A DNA stretch of 64,000 bases from an uncultured Sphingorhabdus sp. (GCA_947501885.1 CANMXN010000002.1:186001-250000); one strand, 5' to 3'; shown: positions 46,517 to 56,149, counted from the stretch's first letter. The notes: generated by a model from the sequence alone, not told the origin. Program-made: numbers and translations.

Positions 46517-47257
46517 TTGGCCAATCCACAAATTCATATGATTATCACTGGCGCAGCAGGAGGAATTGCTGCGGCCACATTAGATAAAATTACCGCGCAA
46601 TATGATGGTCATCTAGGATTGTTGGATATCAATACAGAGGGCCTGAATGAAATGGCTCAAAAATATACGCGCGATGGGCTGAAAATCACACCCTATTCCA
46701 CAGATTTGCGCGATCATAAAGCCACGTCAGATGCTATCCATAGTTTTGGAGAGGAAGCAGGCGGTATCGATATTTTATTCGCTAATGCTGGAATTATGAC
46801 CGCGCCTGGCCCATTTGAGGTTACGCCCCTAGATGCTATTGAACGTTCGATAGATTTAAATTTCGGTGCTGTGGCTCGCTGCACCTTGGCAGCTTGGCCC
46901 TATTTAGAAAAGGCAAGCGGCAGTGTGATAGTCAATGCATCTGGGGCTGGGCTGCAGCCGCTTGCATCCGATGTGATTTATTCATCATCCAAAGCAGCAG
47001 CGATTATGTTCACAAAATCCAGCGCGCTGCGCGCCAAAGAAACAGGTATATGTTTTAACGCTATTTGCCCTGGAGTGGTGGATACGCCGATATTAAACGA
47101 CAGCCGCACAGGGGAATGGCGCGATGAGGTGCATTTTTTCACCCAGCATTTTGAATTGATTCAACCCAAAGAAATAGCCGATGCGCTGCTTAAATTAATT
47201 GCTGATACATCGGCCAATGGTGAAATCATTGAAATTATAAATCGCCGAAAGACTTGA
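46517..47257 (+). CDS. Short-chain dehydrogenase/reductase
   Basis: A classical SDR of about 246 residues, with NAD(P) motif TGAAGGIAAA, NAGI in LFANAGIMT, and the catalytic pair in VIYSSSKAAA. The frame opens at ATG 46490, but AAAGGA at 46503-46508 precedes a TTG at 46517, which is the likely start. It is divergent from the lactonase gene and followed 52 bases later by the dehydratase operon. It may oxidize the hydroxyacid or alcohol released by ester or lactone hydrolysis; this is inference. Confidence 0.87.
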   Translation: MANPQIHMIITGAAGGIAAATLDKITAQYDGHLGLLDINTEGLNEMAQKYTRDGLKITPYSTDLRDHKATSDAIHSFGEEAGGIDILFANAGIMTAPGPFEVTPLDAIERSIDLNFGAVARCTLAAWPYLEKASGSVIVNASGAGLQPLASDVIYSSSKAAAIMFTKSSALRAKETGICFNAICPGVVDTPILNDSRTGEWRDEVHFFTQHFELIQPKEIADALLKLIADTSANGEIIEIINRRKT

Positions 47258-47273
47258 CGATAGTCATTATATC

Positions 47274-47292
47274 GGACAAAGATGTTCTAAAT
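47274..47292. promoter_or_regulatory. Candidate operator, copy 3
   Basis: GGACAAAGATGTTCTAAAT lies 18 bases upstream of the dehydratase start and matches copy 1 at 45577-45595 in 16 of 19 positions. It sits where a repressor would block a promoter or early elongation of the dehydratase, CoA-transferase and hydratase genes. Confidence 0.45.
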
Positions 47293-47309
47293 AAAATAAG
47301 GACTGGCAC

Positions 47310-48599
47310 ATGAGCGACACAGCAAAAGAAGCGGACTCAATCTATAAAGACAGCACAAGTGCCGTTATAAAAGATGAGGATATAGCAGCAGCGCGTGAAC
47401 TTATCGGGCATGAAAAGGCGCATATATTTCCCGAATATCATACCGAAGCCGCTGTGGATTCCATCCGTAATTTTGCCACATCTTATGGCGATAATAATCC
47501 GCTTTATGGTAATCCAGATTATGCCGCAAAAACCCGTTGGAAAGGGCAAATTGCACCCGCCATAATGGCTGCTGTCATCAATAAACCCCTGCATGGTGAT
47601 CGTTTGCCCAAAGAATTACGTGAGAAAACAAAGGGATTATTCAAAGGCCTGCATACTTTCGTTAGCGGATCAAATTGGACATGGTATAATCCTATTCGGC
47701 CTGGCGATACCATCCATAGTTTTGTGGGTGATGAAGGGCTGGAGGTAAAGGATTCGGAATTTGCAGGACGGACGCTTGTGCGCACGCGCCGCGATGTCAA
47801 ATTTAACCAGCGCGGCGAGCTAGTCGCCATATATCGTACAATTTACATCAATGCCGAGCGCAAAAAGGCAAAGGAAAAGAAAAAATATAGCATCGAACCT
47901 GCCACTTGGACCAAAGAACAAATTGCCGAAATTGATGCCGCCTATGCCAATGAAAAGCGGCGCGGTCAGGACAAATTGTTCTGGGAAGATGTCAATGTCG
48001 GAGATACTATAGCGTCCATCCAAAAAGGGCCGCTCACCGCTACTGAGGTCATGGTCTTTCATGCGGGCGGCTATGCTTGGAATCCGCAATTTGGCCGTCC
48101 CGCTGCATCGCGTATTGCTTCATTGGACCGCGCAATAGGGCCGCAAGCTTATGTCCCCAATCATGCGGGTGTCCCCGATACTGCATACCGCGTTCATTGG
48201 GATGATGACTGGGCGCGCGCCATTGGCGTACCAGCCGCTTATGATTATGGCGTGATGCGCGAATGTTGGATGCACCATGCCATATGCGATTGGATGGGTG
48301 ATGATGGGATAATTTTGAAACAATCCGATACGGTGCGCAAATTCAACTATCTTGGTGACTTACAGAGCATTACGGGAACAGTCACAGGCAAAGATATTCA
48401 AGACGGTCAAGCCATTGTTACACTCGACGTGAAATGTACAAGCCAACGTGATGAAGATACGGCTTTTGCCAATTTCACCGTTGCGCTGCCTAGCCGCGAT
48501 CATAGCGATGCGCATTACCCAGAGGCACCAGAGGAATTAACCCAGAAAATTGCCGCTATATTGGCACGTCACCAAGAGCTAATGTCCGCTGATGCATGA
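47310..48599 (+). CDS. Double-hotdog acyl dehydratase (MaoC / FAS1-like dehydratase)
   Basis: A 429-residue protein built from two hotdog domains: an N-terminal FAS1-type dehydratase/MaoC_N region (about 50-200) with DNNPLYGNPDYAAKTRWKGQ, and a C-terminal MaoC-like region (about 230-420) with VMVFHAGGYAWNPQF, and DTVRKFNYLGDLQSI. Such proteins hydrate or dehydrate enoyl-CoA substrates, often bulky ones. AAGGA precedes the ATG. It overlaps the CoA-transferase start by eight bases, so the two are coupled. Confidence 0.87.
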   Translation: MSDTAKEADSIYKDSTSAVIKDEDIAAARELIGHEKAHIFPEYHTEAAVDSIRNFATSYGDNNPLYGNPDYAAKTRWKGQIAPAIMAAVINKPLHGDRLPKELREKTKGLFKGLHTFVSGSNWTWYNPIRPGDTIHSFVGDEGLEVKDSEFAGRTLVRTRRDVKFNQRGELVAIYRTIYINAERKKAKEKKKYSIEPATWTKEQIAEIDAAYANEKRRGQDKLFWEDVNVGDTIASIQKGPLTATEVMVFHAGGYAWNPQFGRPAASRIASLDRAIGPQAYVPNHAGVPDTAYRVHWDDDWARAIGVPAAYDYGVMRECWMHHAICDWMGDDGIILKQSDTVRKFNYLGDLQSITGTVTGKDIQDGQAIVTLDVKCTSQRDEDTAFANFTVALPSRDHSDAHYPEAPEELTQKIAAILARHQELMSADA

Positions 48600-49767
48600 T
48601 GATAATCTCATGCTAGAGGGTATTCGCGTCATCGAATTTGGCGTATGGGTAGCAGGGCCAGCGGCGGGCGCGATATTGGCCGATTGGGGCGCCGATGTCA
48701 TCAAAGTAGAGCCGCCATCTGGCGATCCGCAGCGCGGTGTATTCAAAGCACTCGGTCTCAAAGAAGGACGCGTTCCTCCTTTTGAGCAGGATAATCGCGG
48801 CAAGCGCAGCCTTGCTCTCGACATGAGCGATGATGGCGCGCATGAAATATTGCATAAACTATTGGAAAGCGCAGATATTTTTATCACAAATATACGCCCC
48901 GCTGCCTTAGAAAAATTAGGAATTGATCCCGATATTATTTGCGCTAAGCACCCAAAGCTCATCTATGGGCGTCTCACGGGCTATGGCGCAGAGGGCGAAG
49001 ATAGCAATCGCGCTGGATATGATGTCGGTGCTTTTTGGTCGCGGGCTGGCGTGCCAACCCGCATTGTTCCGCCTGATACGCCGCCGCCCAATATCCCGCC
49101 TGCTTTTGGCGATCATATGACAGCTATATCGCTGGTATCAGGATTAATGGCGGCCCTATTCAAACGCGAACGCACAGGCAAAGGCGCTCTGGTAGATACG
49201 TCCTTGTTGCGCACTGGCATCTATGGCTTAAGTGCTGATTTTTCAATGCAAATGTTTTTTGGCAAATTAATGCCGCGAACACCGCGCGAAGAAGCAGAAG
49301 CACCATTGGTCAATTCTTATCAGGCAAAGGATGGTAAATGGCTATGGCTGCTTGCGGTCGAATCCACACGGCATTGGCCTAATCTTCTGAAAGCTCTTAA
49401 CCGAGAAGATATGGCAGACAACCCTGATTTCGCAACCGCACGGGCGCGCTATAAGAATAAGACGAAGCTAGTAGCCGCCATTGACCAAGAATTGACCCAA
49501 TATGATCGCGCAGAATGGACAGCACGTTTTGATAAATATGATGTATGGTGGGCTCCAGTGCAAACGGTTGAAGAGGTGATCCGCGATGCACAAGCGCAAG
49601 CTGCTGGCGCATTTTTAGATATACCTGGCGGCGATAATGAAGACACTATCCGCGGTGTGTCTAGTCCTATAAGCTTTAACGGCCAGCACCCCAAAGCCAA
49701 TGGCCCTGCCCCTGCATTAGGCCAGCATAATGATGCGCTATTGGATGAGATTAGCAAGGATGATTGA
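48592..49767 (+). CDS. CaiB/BaiF family CoA-transferase
   Basis: A 391-residue class III CoA-transferase that moves CoA between acyl groups. The family opening GIRVIEFGVWVAGPAAGAILADWGADVIKVE is split here by no gap (shown in parts: GIRVIEFGVWVAGP and GADVIKVEPPSGDP), and the Asp that carries the acyl intermediate lies in RAGYDVGAFW. Glycine-rich YGRLTGYGAEG precedes it. It starts within the end of the dehydratase gene. It may load CoA on the pathway acid, complementing the AMP-forming ligase at 41.5 kb. Confidence 0.93.
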   Translation: MHDDNLMLEGIRVIEFGVWVAGPAAGAILADWGADVIKVEPPSGDPQRGVFKALGLKEGRVPPFEQDNRGKRSLALDMSDDGAHEILHKLLESADIFITNIRPAALEKLGIDPDIICAKHPKLIYGRLTGYGAEGEDSNRAGYDVGAFWSRAGVPTRIVPPDTPPPNIPPAFGDHMTAISLVSGLMAALFKRERTGKGALVDTSLLRTGIYGLSADFSMQMFFGKLMPRTPREEAEAPLVNSYQAKDGKWLWLLAVESTRHWPNLLKALNREDMADNPDFATARARYKNKTKLVAAIDQELTQYDRAEWTARFDKYDVWWAPVQTVEEVIRDAQAQAAGAFLDIPGGDNEDTIRGVSSPISFNGQHPKANGPAPALGQHNDALLDEISKDD

Positions 49768-49770
49768 GCA

Positions 49771-50574
49771 TTGACCTGTTTACTGATTGAAATTGACGGG
49801 CCTGTTATGATTTTAACGCTCAACCGTCCAGACGCCCGCAATGCTATATCACCAGAATTGATCGTGCGTTTGGATGCAGCCTGTATTGAGGCCCGCGATA
49901 ACCCCGATATTCGTGCGGTCATTATCACAGCAGCGCAAGGACCAGTATTTTGCGCGGGCGGCGACCTTAAACTCATGATCCCGCTGATTACAGGCATGAG
50001 AAAAGCAGATGATCATTATGACCGAGAGACGCTCGCGCTTATGAAAGCCAAAGATCGACCTCTGCCGATGGAGAGCGATATTGGCAAACCACTCATATCG
50101 GCCATTGAAGGAGCAGCATTGGGCGGCGGTCTTGAGCTTATTCTTGCATCCGATCTTATCATTGCAGGATCAAAGGCTAGCTTTGGCGCACCCGAAGTAG
50201 CGGCGGGTGCTTATCCTGCACGCATAACGCATTTATTGCCCAAACGACTGCCCTATTCCATCGCCAGCCGCATGATGCTTGCCGCACAAATTATAGATGC
50301 CAAGGAAGCCGCAACGCATGGCTTAGTCAGTCAATTGGTCAATGCAGGAGATGCCCTAAAAACAGCATTGAAATTTGCTCATAAAATTTCAGAGAATGCC
50401 CCCATATCGGTTCAGGCCGCCCGCGAAGTTGCACGTGCGAGTTTAAGCGGCGATGCCAATGAAATAGAGAGCCTAGATAGGAAAATGGCCCGCCGTGTTT
50501 ATGCTAGCCAAGATGCTCGTGAAGGACCGCGCGCCTTTGCCGAAAAGCGCAAAGCAGAATTTAAAGGCGTATAG
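49771..50574 (+). CDS. Enoyl-CoA hydratase/isomerase (crotonase family)
   Basis: A 267-residue crotonase. Oxyanion-hole segments are FCAGGDLK and GAALGGG, and both catalytic glutamates appear to be kept, in GGGLELIL and FGAPEVAAG, so hydratase activity is likely. It starts with TTG at 49771, after AAGGA in the last codons of the CoA-transferase, three bases from that gene's stop. It is the last gene of the operon and converges on the TetR gene. Confidence 0.93.
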   Translation: MTCLLIEIDGPVMILTLNRPDARNAISPELIVRLDAACIEARDNPDIRAVIITAAQGPVFCAGGDLKLMIPLITGMRKADDHYDRETLALMKAKDRPLPMESDIGKPLISAIEGAALGGGLELILASDLIIAGSKASFGAPEVAAGAYPARITHLLPKRLPYSIASRMMLAAQIIDAKEAATHGLVSQLVNAGDALKTALKFAHKISENAPISVQAAREVARASLSGDANEIESLDRKMARRVYASQDAREGPRAFAEKRKAEFKGV

Positions 50575-50576
50575 AT

Positions 50577-51170
50577 TTAGCTGCTCTGATTCAAAGACTG
50601 GCTTAAAATGCTATCCACAGCCCATTCTATCAACCCAGCCTCTCCCATATCCGCACCCGTGATGAGCAAGCGGTGATATAACAGGCCTGAGAGCATATCC
50701 AATATCCAATCCGCCGAGACATCTTTACGCAGCTCACCTCTCTCAATGGCACGTTCAATAATGATGCGGGTCGATTCTCGTCGGCGTTCAACCAGCTTGG
50801 GCAATAATCCTTCAAAATTAGGATCATTATGCGTTGCCTCAACCAGCGCTGGCATAGCCTTACCCCAAATAGAACGCCTTAAGATTTTAGAAAGCCTATC
50901 ATAGCTGAATATCAAGTCAGAGCGCACATCACCAAGATCGGGCACAGGTGGGTTAGGCCCAAGTGCGGCATCAAATGCTGCTAGTGCTAAATCAGGGACA
51001 TTGCGCCAATATCGATAAATAGTGGATCGCGCCACCCCACAACGCTGTGAGACAAGTTCAAGCGTTAATCGGCGATAGCCAACCTCACTGAGCAAATCGA
51101 TCGTTGCATCCAACACAGCGGACATAGTGCGTTCCATTTGCGTTGTCTTTGGTGCTCTTTTTTTCAACAT
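50577..51170 (-). CDS. TetR family transcriptional regulator
   Basis: A regulator of about 197 residues. The N-terminal helix-turn-helix reads RRLTLELVSQRCGVARST then IYRYW, typical of TetR proteins; the C-terminal ligand-binding part is helical and unassigned. The frame opens with TTG at 51191, but the ATG at 51170 is taken as the start; neither has a clear ribosome binding site. It closes the catabolic cluster and is the most likely local repressor, with a pathway intermediate as inducer. The 19-bp elements at 45.6, 46.5 and 47.3 kb are candidate sites. Confidence 0.88.
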   Translation of the reverse strand: MLKKRAPKTTQMERTMSAVLDATIDLLSEVGYRRLTLELVSQRCGVARSTIYRYWRNVPDLALAAFDAALGPNPPVPDLGDVRSDLIFSYDRLSKILRRSIWGKAMPALVEATHNDPNFEGLLPKLVERRRESTRIIIERAIERGELRKDVSADWILDMLSGLLYHRLLITGADMGEAGLIEWAVDSILSQSLNQSS

Positions 51171-51390
51171 ATCGCTATCTTTGTCCAACAACCAGCTTAT
51201 CTAATACTCGCTTTAAAATCAGAAATATAGCTATGCGGCACATAAACTCAATGTGCAAATTCTTCTACAAAATAATCTCAAACCATTATATAAACTAACA
51301 GTGACGCCCATGCATATTATTAGATGGTAGATAGACATCATTATGGCCGTGCCATTGCATATTGACCGTTAGAAAACCGCTTAAACATAA

Positions 51391-51426
51391 GAAAAACGAC
51401 GCAGTAGTATAAACCACCACGCCGTT
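51391..51426 (-). terminator. Rho-independent terminator of the TonB-dependent receptor gene
   Basis: On the minus strand AACGGCG (51426-51420) pairs with CGTCGTT (51401-51395, one G-T pair), with further pairing of TGGTGG and TACTACTG inside, and a T run follows (to 51391). It lies about 30 bases after the receptor stop. Confidence 0.8.
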
Positions 51427-51455
51427 TCATAAAGCTTATCTAAAAACTGATTTTA

Positions 51456-54400
51456 TTAGAATCTCAGCGTTGCACCGATAGTAATTCTACGATCAGGCAA
51501 GCCTTGGAAGCATAGCAATCCACCACTGTTGACACAAGATTGTGTAATTCTTGCCTTAGTAAGATTCACGCCTTCAACGCCTAGGGTGATAAAGTCCGTT
51601 ACATCATATGTAATACTACCATTTAGCTGGCCTCTAGACTCTGTCACAGTTGGGAAACCTAAAGTACTATTAAGCGAAGCACCACCAGCGGTATCAAGCG
51701 TACGGAATGCGTCACGCCATGTATAACGTATACGGGCTGATAGGCCATATTTCTCATAATAGCCCGTGATGTTATAGGCATGTGGTGAAAAATCTAGCAG
51801 TCCTTGCACAGCTGTTACTGGAACTACGATATTAGGGTTAATGGCTTGGAAAATATCTTCGCCACGACCTGAATTTTCATTGACGGCCTCGCCACCACCA
51901 AAGTCTTGATAGGTATAATTTGCCAAAATACCAAAGCCAGATGCGAAACCCAGCGTATCTTCAAATTGTGAGAGATCATATTGGAACGCTACTTCAATAC
52001 CTGTTTGCGTGGTAACAGCCGTATCATTTATCATTGTCTCTAGAGGAACGCATAGGCCATTGCCCATAGTAGCCGATAATACGTTACGATCAGGCACCGG
52101 ATTGAAAATACCGCCACCTGGGCATGATGGATCGATAGAGCGGAAACCATTTGCATCTTCTGGAGCATCTTCAACCTGTGTTACATGCAGATTGGTACGT
52201 CTTTTGTGAAAGAAGCCAACGCTAATCACAGATGCTGGTGCAAAATACCAATCAATAGATGCATCAAATGATCTAACTGTTTCGGGAGCCAAATTAGGAT
52301 TCCCTAACTCTACAGCATTATTTGGACCAGTTGGGAAGCTAACAGACAGTGAAAGATCATCAAAATCAGGACGATTGACATCCTCGGTATAGCTAGCACG
52401 GAATACTATGTTATCCGCAAGGTCAACGATAGCGTTAACACGTGGCAAGAATTCCTGATAACTGCCACGCGATGAAACGGCAGACGCCACTCCATTTGCG
52501 ATAGTATTACCCGTTGAATCAATAACCGTATTGACCCAGCGCAAACCTGCATTGCCTCGGACGGGACCAATTTCAAAATTGACTTGGCCATATGCAGAGT
52601 GTGTTGTTTCACTCACGGCAAAAGATGCCGCAAGATTGCTGTTATCATTAGGATTAAGATCATTAAGTAAACGACCGCCATTCGCAATCGCATTTTGACC
52701 ACCAGGCGTTGCATCTAAAGCCGCCTGCAATTGTGCAAACACTTCATCTCGATTATCGAAAGCTTGATCAGGGTCAATGAGCAAGAAATTACGGAAAGCT
52801 AATTCTCTTCCGTCAAATTCATCAAAATTATTGGGCCCAGGCACAAGTAAATTTGTGAAAGCGGAACCTGAAGGGCTATTTGCAATTGCCCCTGTGCCAA
52901 AAGTTGAACGCAATTGCGCAAAATTGGTTGACGTATCATTAAAGCGATACCCCCAATCGACAGACTTTACGACACCGCCAATATCTTCCAAATCCAATGT
53001 GGTATCGATGCGAAATGCCGTTTCGCGGTTTTCAGTTCGATTGTCACTGGCCGTAACAGCATCAAGTACGACATTGTTGGGATCCAGCAAATCGGCAACC
53101 GTTGGTGCGAACGGAGAATTAAAATCGATACCAAATTGCAATGTACCATTGCGCAGATCATAAATGAACGGAACACTATTATCATTGCTACCATCCGCAT
53201 CAAGTGGCGTAAGTGGATTTGGGTTGATGAAATTAAGCGTCGTACTTAAATTTGGAGTATTAGAATTTGAAATAGAACGCGACCCTTCTACACGAGCAGA
53301 AAAACGACCCGCTTCAAATTCTGTTCCTAAACGATACACTTGGCTATTGGTCACACGAGCACCTGTATCGCTTGAAAAACGCAAGTTTGGATCATCATCA
53401 TCACTCGCTAGATTAGGTTGAATCGTCCCCGTTAAAGCGGCTTGAATGCTACCAAGATTGACACCATCTAATGAACCAAAATTAACCGTTTCAAAGCTAT
53501 CTGGCACGTTAATTAAGTCTACTGCACTAACGCCCGATGCTTGAATACGCGAACTATCTTGGTTGCGTGTTTGATCCGTTAAAATAGTATCAAAATAGAA
53601 TTTTAAATTATCGGAAGGCGCCCATTCAAAAGTACCAGCGAAATTATAGGTCTCAAACTCAAAATTCTCTAACTCTTGGTTCAAAAACTGAATACCCAAA
53701 AATGGAAAATCAGGGCCTGGAGAACCATCTGCCGCCACTGCTGCATTAGCACCAATAAGGTTATCACGATCCACACGAGGACGGAAAGATGTAGCTTCTT
53801 GCTCGGCATAGCTGCCGCTCAGCACGATACCAATTTCACCAGCGCCTGTGGACCAAACATTACCAAAGCTTGCAGCAATTCTTGGACTAAAGGTATTCGA
53901 CAATTCACTAAATTCACCTTGGACACGCAAACTGATAAGAGGTTCGCTCAGATCAAGAGGACGAATGGTCCGAAGGTTAATTGTACCGCCTACGGCACCT
54001 TCAATAGTTTTTGCTTCTGGTGATTTGATAACTTCTACTGATGCGATAATAGCAGCATTAATATCTTCAAAATTAACGCCGCCACGTCCAGTGCCAGATC
54101 CAAGCGCTGACACATCATTAATAGCAGTGCGGTTATCATTAGTACCGCGAATTTGGACACCTGTACCTACGCCCGCTGTCCTGGTTATTTGCACACCTGT
54201 GATATTTTCTAAAACCTCTGCTAGGTTTTGATCGGGCAATTTACCAATATCTTCTGCTTGAATAACTTCAATCAAACTATCTGCATTACGTTTTTCATTG
54301 AGTGCACTTGCCAGAGAGCTTCGAATACCGCTGACAATAATAATATCTTCATCATCACCTTCTTCAGTTACGGCTTCATTTGTTTCTTGCGCATGTAGCA

Positions 54401-54491
54401 TTGATGGAATGCTAGCGACGCTAATCAGTGCTGCCGATGACGCCGTCATCCAGAAAGCTGATTTTAATGATTGTTTCTTTATTTTCCCCAT
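51456..54491 (-). CDS. TonB-dependent outer-membrane receptor, probably for alginate oligosaccharides
   Basis: A receptor of about 1011 residues of the Caulobacter/Xanthomonas carbohydrate-transport type. A signal peptide (ends near MLHAQE) is followed by a TonB-box-like IIIVSGIRSSL and a plug domain containing IGKLPDQNLAEVLENITGVQ and TGVQIRGTND; the 22-strand barrel ends in TIGATLRF, with the terminal Phe needed for outer-membrane assembly. GGGAGGAG before the ATG at 54491 fixes the start; a longer frame from 54509 would include that site as codons. Its neighbours are alginate lyases and a DEH pathway, so uptake of oligoalginate is inferred. Confidence 0.92.
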   Translation of the reverse strand: MGKIKKQSLKSAFWMTASSAALISVASIPSMLHAQETNEAVTEEGDDEDIIIVSGIRSSLASALNEKRNADSLIEVIQAEDIGKLPDQNLAEVLENITGVQITRTAGVGTGVQIRGTNDNRTAINDVSALGSGTGRGGVNFEDINAAIIASVEVIKSPEAKTIEGAVGGTINLRTIRPLDLSEPLISLRVQGEFSELSNTFSPRIAASFGNVWSTGAGEIGIVLSGSYAEQEATSFRPRVDRDNLIGANAAVAADGSPGPDFPFLGIQFLNQELENFEFETYNFAGTFEWAPSDNLKFYFDTILTDQTRNQDSSRIQASGVSAVDLINVPDSFETVNFGSLDGVNLGSIQAALTGTIQPNLASDDDDPNLRFSSDTGARVTNSQVYRLGTEFEAGRFSARVEGSRSISNSNTPNLSTTLNFINPNPLTPLDADGSNDNSVPFIYDLRNGTLQFGIDFNSPFAPTVADLLDPNNVVLDAVTASDNRTENRETAFRIDTTLDLEDIGGVVKSVDWGYRFNDTSTNFAQLRSTFGTGAIANSPSGSAFTNLLVPGPNNFDEFDGRELAFRNFLLIDPDQAFDNRDEVFAQLQAALDATPGGQNAIANGGRLLNDLNPNDNSNLAASFAVSETTHSAYGQVNFEIGPVRGNAGLRWVNTVIDSTGNTIANGVASAVSSRGSYQEFLPRVNAIVDLADNIVFRASYTEDVNRPDFDDLSLSVSFPTGPNNAVELGNPNLAPETVRSFDASIDWYFAPASVISVGFFHKRRTNLHVTQVEDAPEDANGFRSIDPSCPGGGIFNPVPDRNVLSATMGNGLCVPLETMINDTAVTTQTGIEVAFQYDLSQFEDTLGFASGFGILANYTYQDFGGGEAVNENSGRGEDIFQAINPNIVVPVTAVQGLLDFSPHAYNITGYYEKYGLSARIRYTWRDAFRTLDTAGGASLNSTLGFPTVTESRGQLNGSITYDVTDFITLGVEGVNLTKARITQSCVNSGGLLCFQGLPDRRITIGATLRF

Positions 54492-54509
54492 TGGATATTC
54501 TCCTCCCAT

Positions 54510-55094
54510 TTATTTCATATTACTTATTTATTCGGCATATGAATTTTGATGCTCAAATTATGCGTAAAACCCACAGATATTTTTTCTTCCTTCATCTAAG
54601 GTTACGCACAGCTCAAGCTAGTTTATCGCCACCCAATTCTCTCTATTGATATTAGCTTATTGAACCAATTTAGAAATTATTGTCAACCAATATTCACTCC
54701 AATGTTTAATTATTGGTATTTTAAATTGGTATATGTTGTATTTTTGCACATATCATACCAGAACAGGTCCAGATGTTTACGCGAGATGACACGGTTGTCG
54801 ACATTGTTCAAAACCGTTTAAGCTCTGGAATTCTATCATTTTATACTTAAGCGGCCGTCAGACTAAGCGTATAACGACTAATAAGTGATAGATATTACCT
54901 ACACATGCTATCAATCTATTATGGTGTTAGACAATCATATCTATATATACCAATATAATTTAGTTTATCATACCAATATAGAAAATATCAAATATAATAC
55001 TAAACATGGTGCTTTATGATATTGCCGCAATATAGATCATATAGTGCCTCTATATGACACTTCATTTCATAACCTATATAATAATATGCACAGT
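54510..55094 (-). promoter_or_regulatory. Receptor promoter region with repeated ATTGGTAT operators
   Basis: The region between the KDG kinase stop and the receptor start has no gene. It holds ATTGGTAT at 54712-54719 and 54725-54732 (13 bases apart) and its complement ATACCAAT at 54947-54954 and 54970-54977. These equal the half-site of the hexuronate regulators ExuR/UxuR (ATTGGTATACCAAT), which are GntR/FCD proteins like the one encoded at 63147-63887. At 54691-54681 the minus strand reads ATTGGTTGACA, an apparent -35 box preceded by a half-site, repeated at the lyase promoter. An AACCGT/ACGGTT inverted repeat lies at about 54791-54817. Confidence 0.6.
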
Positions 55095-56126
55095 TTACCG
55101 CTGCACGCGGCCCGAACCATCTCCGCCCATTAGTTTTTGAACCTCATCCACCGAAACACGGTTAAAATCGCCCAAAATAGAATGTTTCAAACAGCTTGCG
55201 GCTACTGCAAATTCTAGCGAGTCTTGTTTATCACTGTAGGCATTAAGGCCATATATGAATGCAGACGCAAAACTATCACCGCCACCTACACGGTCTATAA
55301 TATCGGTCATTTCATAATGGCGTGATAATTTAAAGCCCTGCTCACGATCTCGCAGGCAGGCCGACCAACCATTGCGATCTGCGCTATGACTTTCGCGTAA
55401 TGTAATAGCAATCGTGCTCATATCGGGGTAAAGGTCCAGCACCTTTTCTGACAAAGCTTCATATTTTTTGGTATCAAGTTCCCCTGTTTCAACATCAACA
55501 TCCACACTAATATCAAGCGACTTTTGACAATCCTCCTCATTCGCAATGCCGACATCAACATATTTTACAAGTTCACGCATAACCTCTGGCGCGTTCTTAC
55601 CATATTTCCACAATTTTCCGCGAAAGTTAAAGTCACAAGATACTGTTACCCCCGCTGCTCTGGCTTGCTTGACACATTCTAAGGAAAGGTCCGCCGATGA
55701 TTGCGTTAAAGCCGGAGTAATACCCGTAATATGCAGCCATTTTGCTCCATTAAATATGGCATCCCAGTCGAAATCACCGGGCTTACATTCGCTAATCGCA
55801 GAATGAGCGCGGTCATATACCACTTGAGATGGGCGTTGATTGGCCCCTGATTCCAAATAATATATCCCAACACGATCACCAGATCGGCGAATCATTGATG
55901 TATTAACGCCAAATCGGCGCAATTCACCAATAGCATTATCTCCTATATCATTATCAGGAAGCGCCGTAACAAAAGCCGATGATAGACCATAATTACTAAG
56001 TGCAACAGCAACATTAGCTTCACCGCCTCCAAATGTCGCCTCAAACACTGGAGATTGGAAAAAGCGTTCATGCCCAGGTGATTTTAAACGCAGCATAATC
56101 TCACCGAATGATAAAAATTCAGCCAT
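55095..56126 (-). CDS. kdgK: 2-keto-3-deoxygluconate kinase (PfkB family)
   Basis: A 343-residue sugar kinase that phosphorylates 2-keto-3-deoxygluconate to KDPG. PfkB signature 1 is in [15 protein letters not shown] and signature 2 in [16 protein letters not shown], where GGGDS holds the catalytic Asp and the anion hole. The N-terminus [20 protein letters not shown] matches KDG kinases. AAGGAT precedes the ATG. It is the last gene of the alginate operon, 23 bases after the SDR. The following enzyme, KDPG aldolase, is not in the window. Confidence 0.92.
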   Translation of the reverse strand: MAEFLSFGEIMLRLKSPGHERFFQSPVFEATFGGGEANVAVALSNYGLSSAFVTALPDNDIGDNAIGELRRFGVNTSMIRRSGDRVGIYYLESGANQRPSQVVYDRAHSAISECKPGDFDWDAIFNGAKWLHITGITPALTQSSADLSLECVKQARAAGVTVSCDFNFRGKLWKYGKNAPEVMRELVKYVDVGIANEEDCQKSLDISVDVDVETGELDTKKYEALSEKVLDLYPDMSTIAITLRESHSADRNGWSACLRDREQGFKLSRHYEMTDIIDRVGGGDSFASAFIYGLNAYSDKQDSLEFAVAASCLKHSILGDFNRVSVDEVQKLMGGDGSGRVQR

Positions 56127-56149
56127 TTATAATCCTTTATTATTTTCTA

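Noticed and set aside
54764-54778. Copy of the 19-bp catabolic-cluster element in the receptor promoter
   Set aside because: GGTCCAGATGTTTAC resembles GGTCATAGATGTT but needs a one-base gap and lacks the TTCTA half, so it is probably coincidence.
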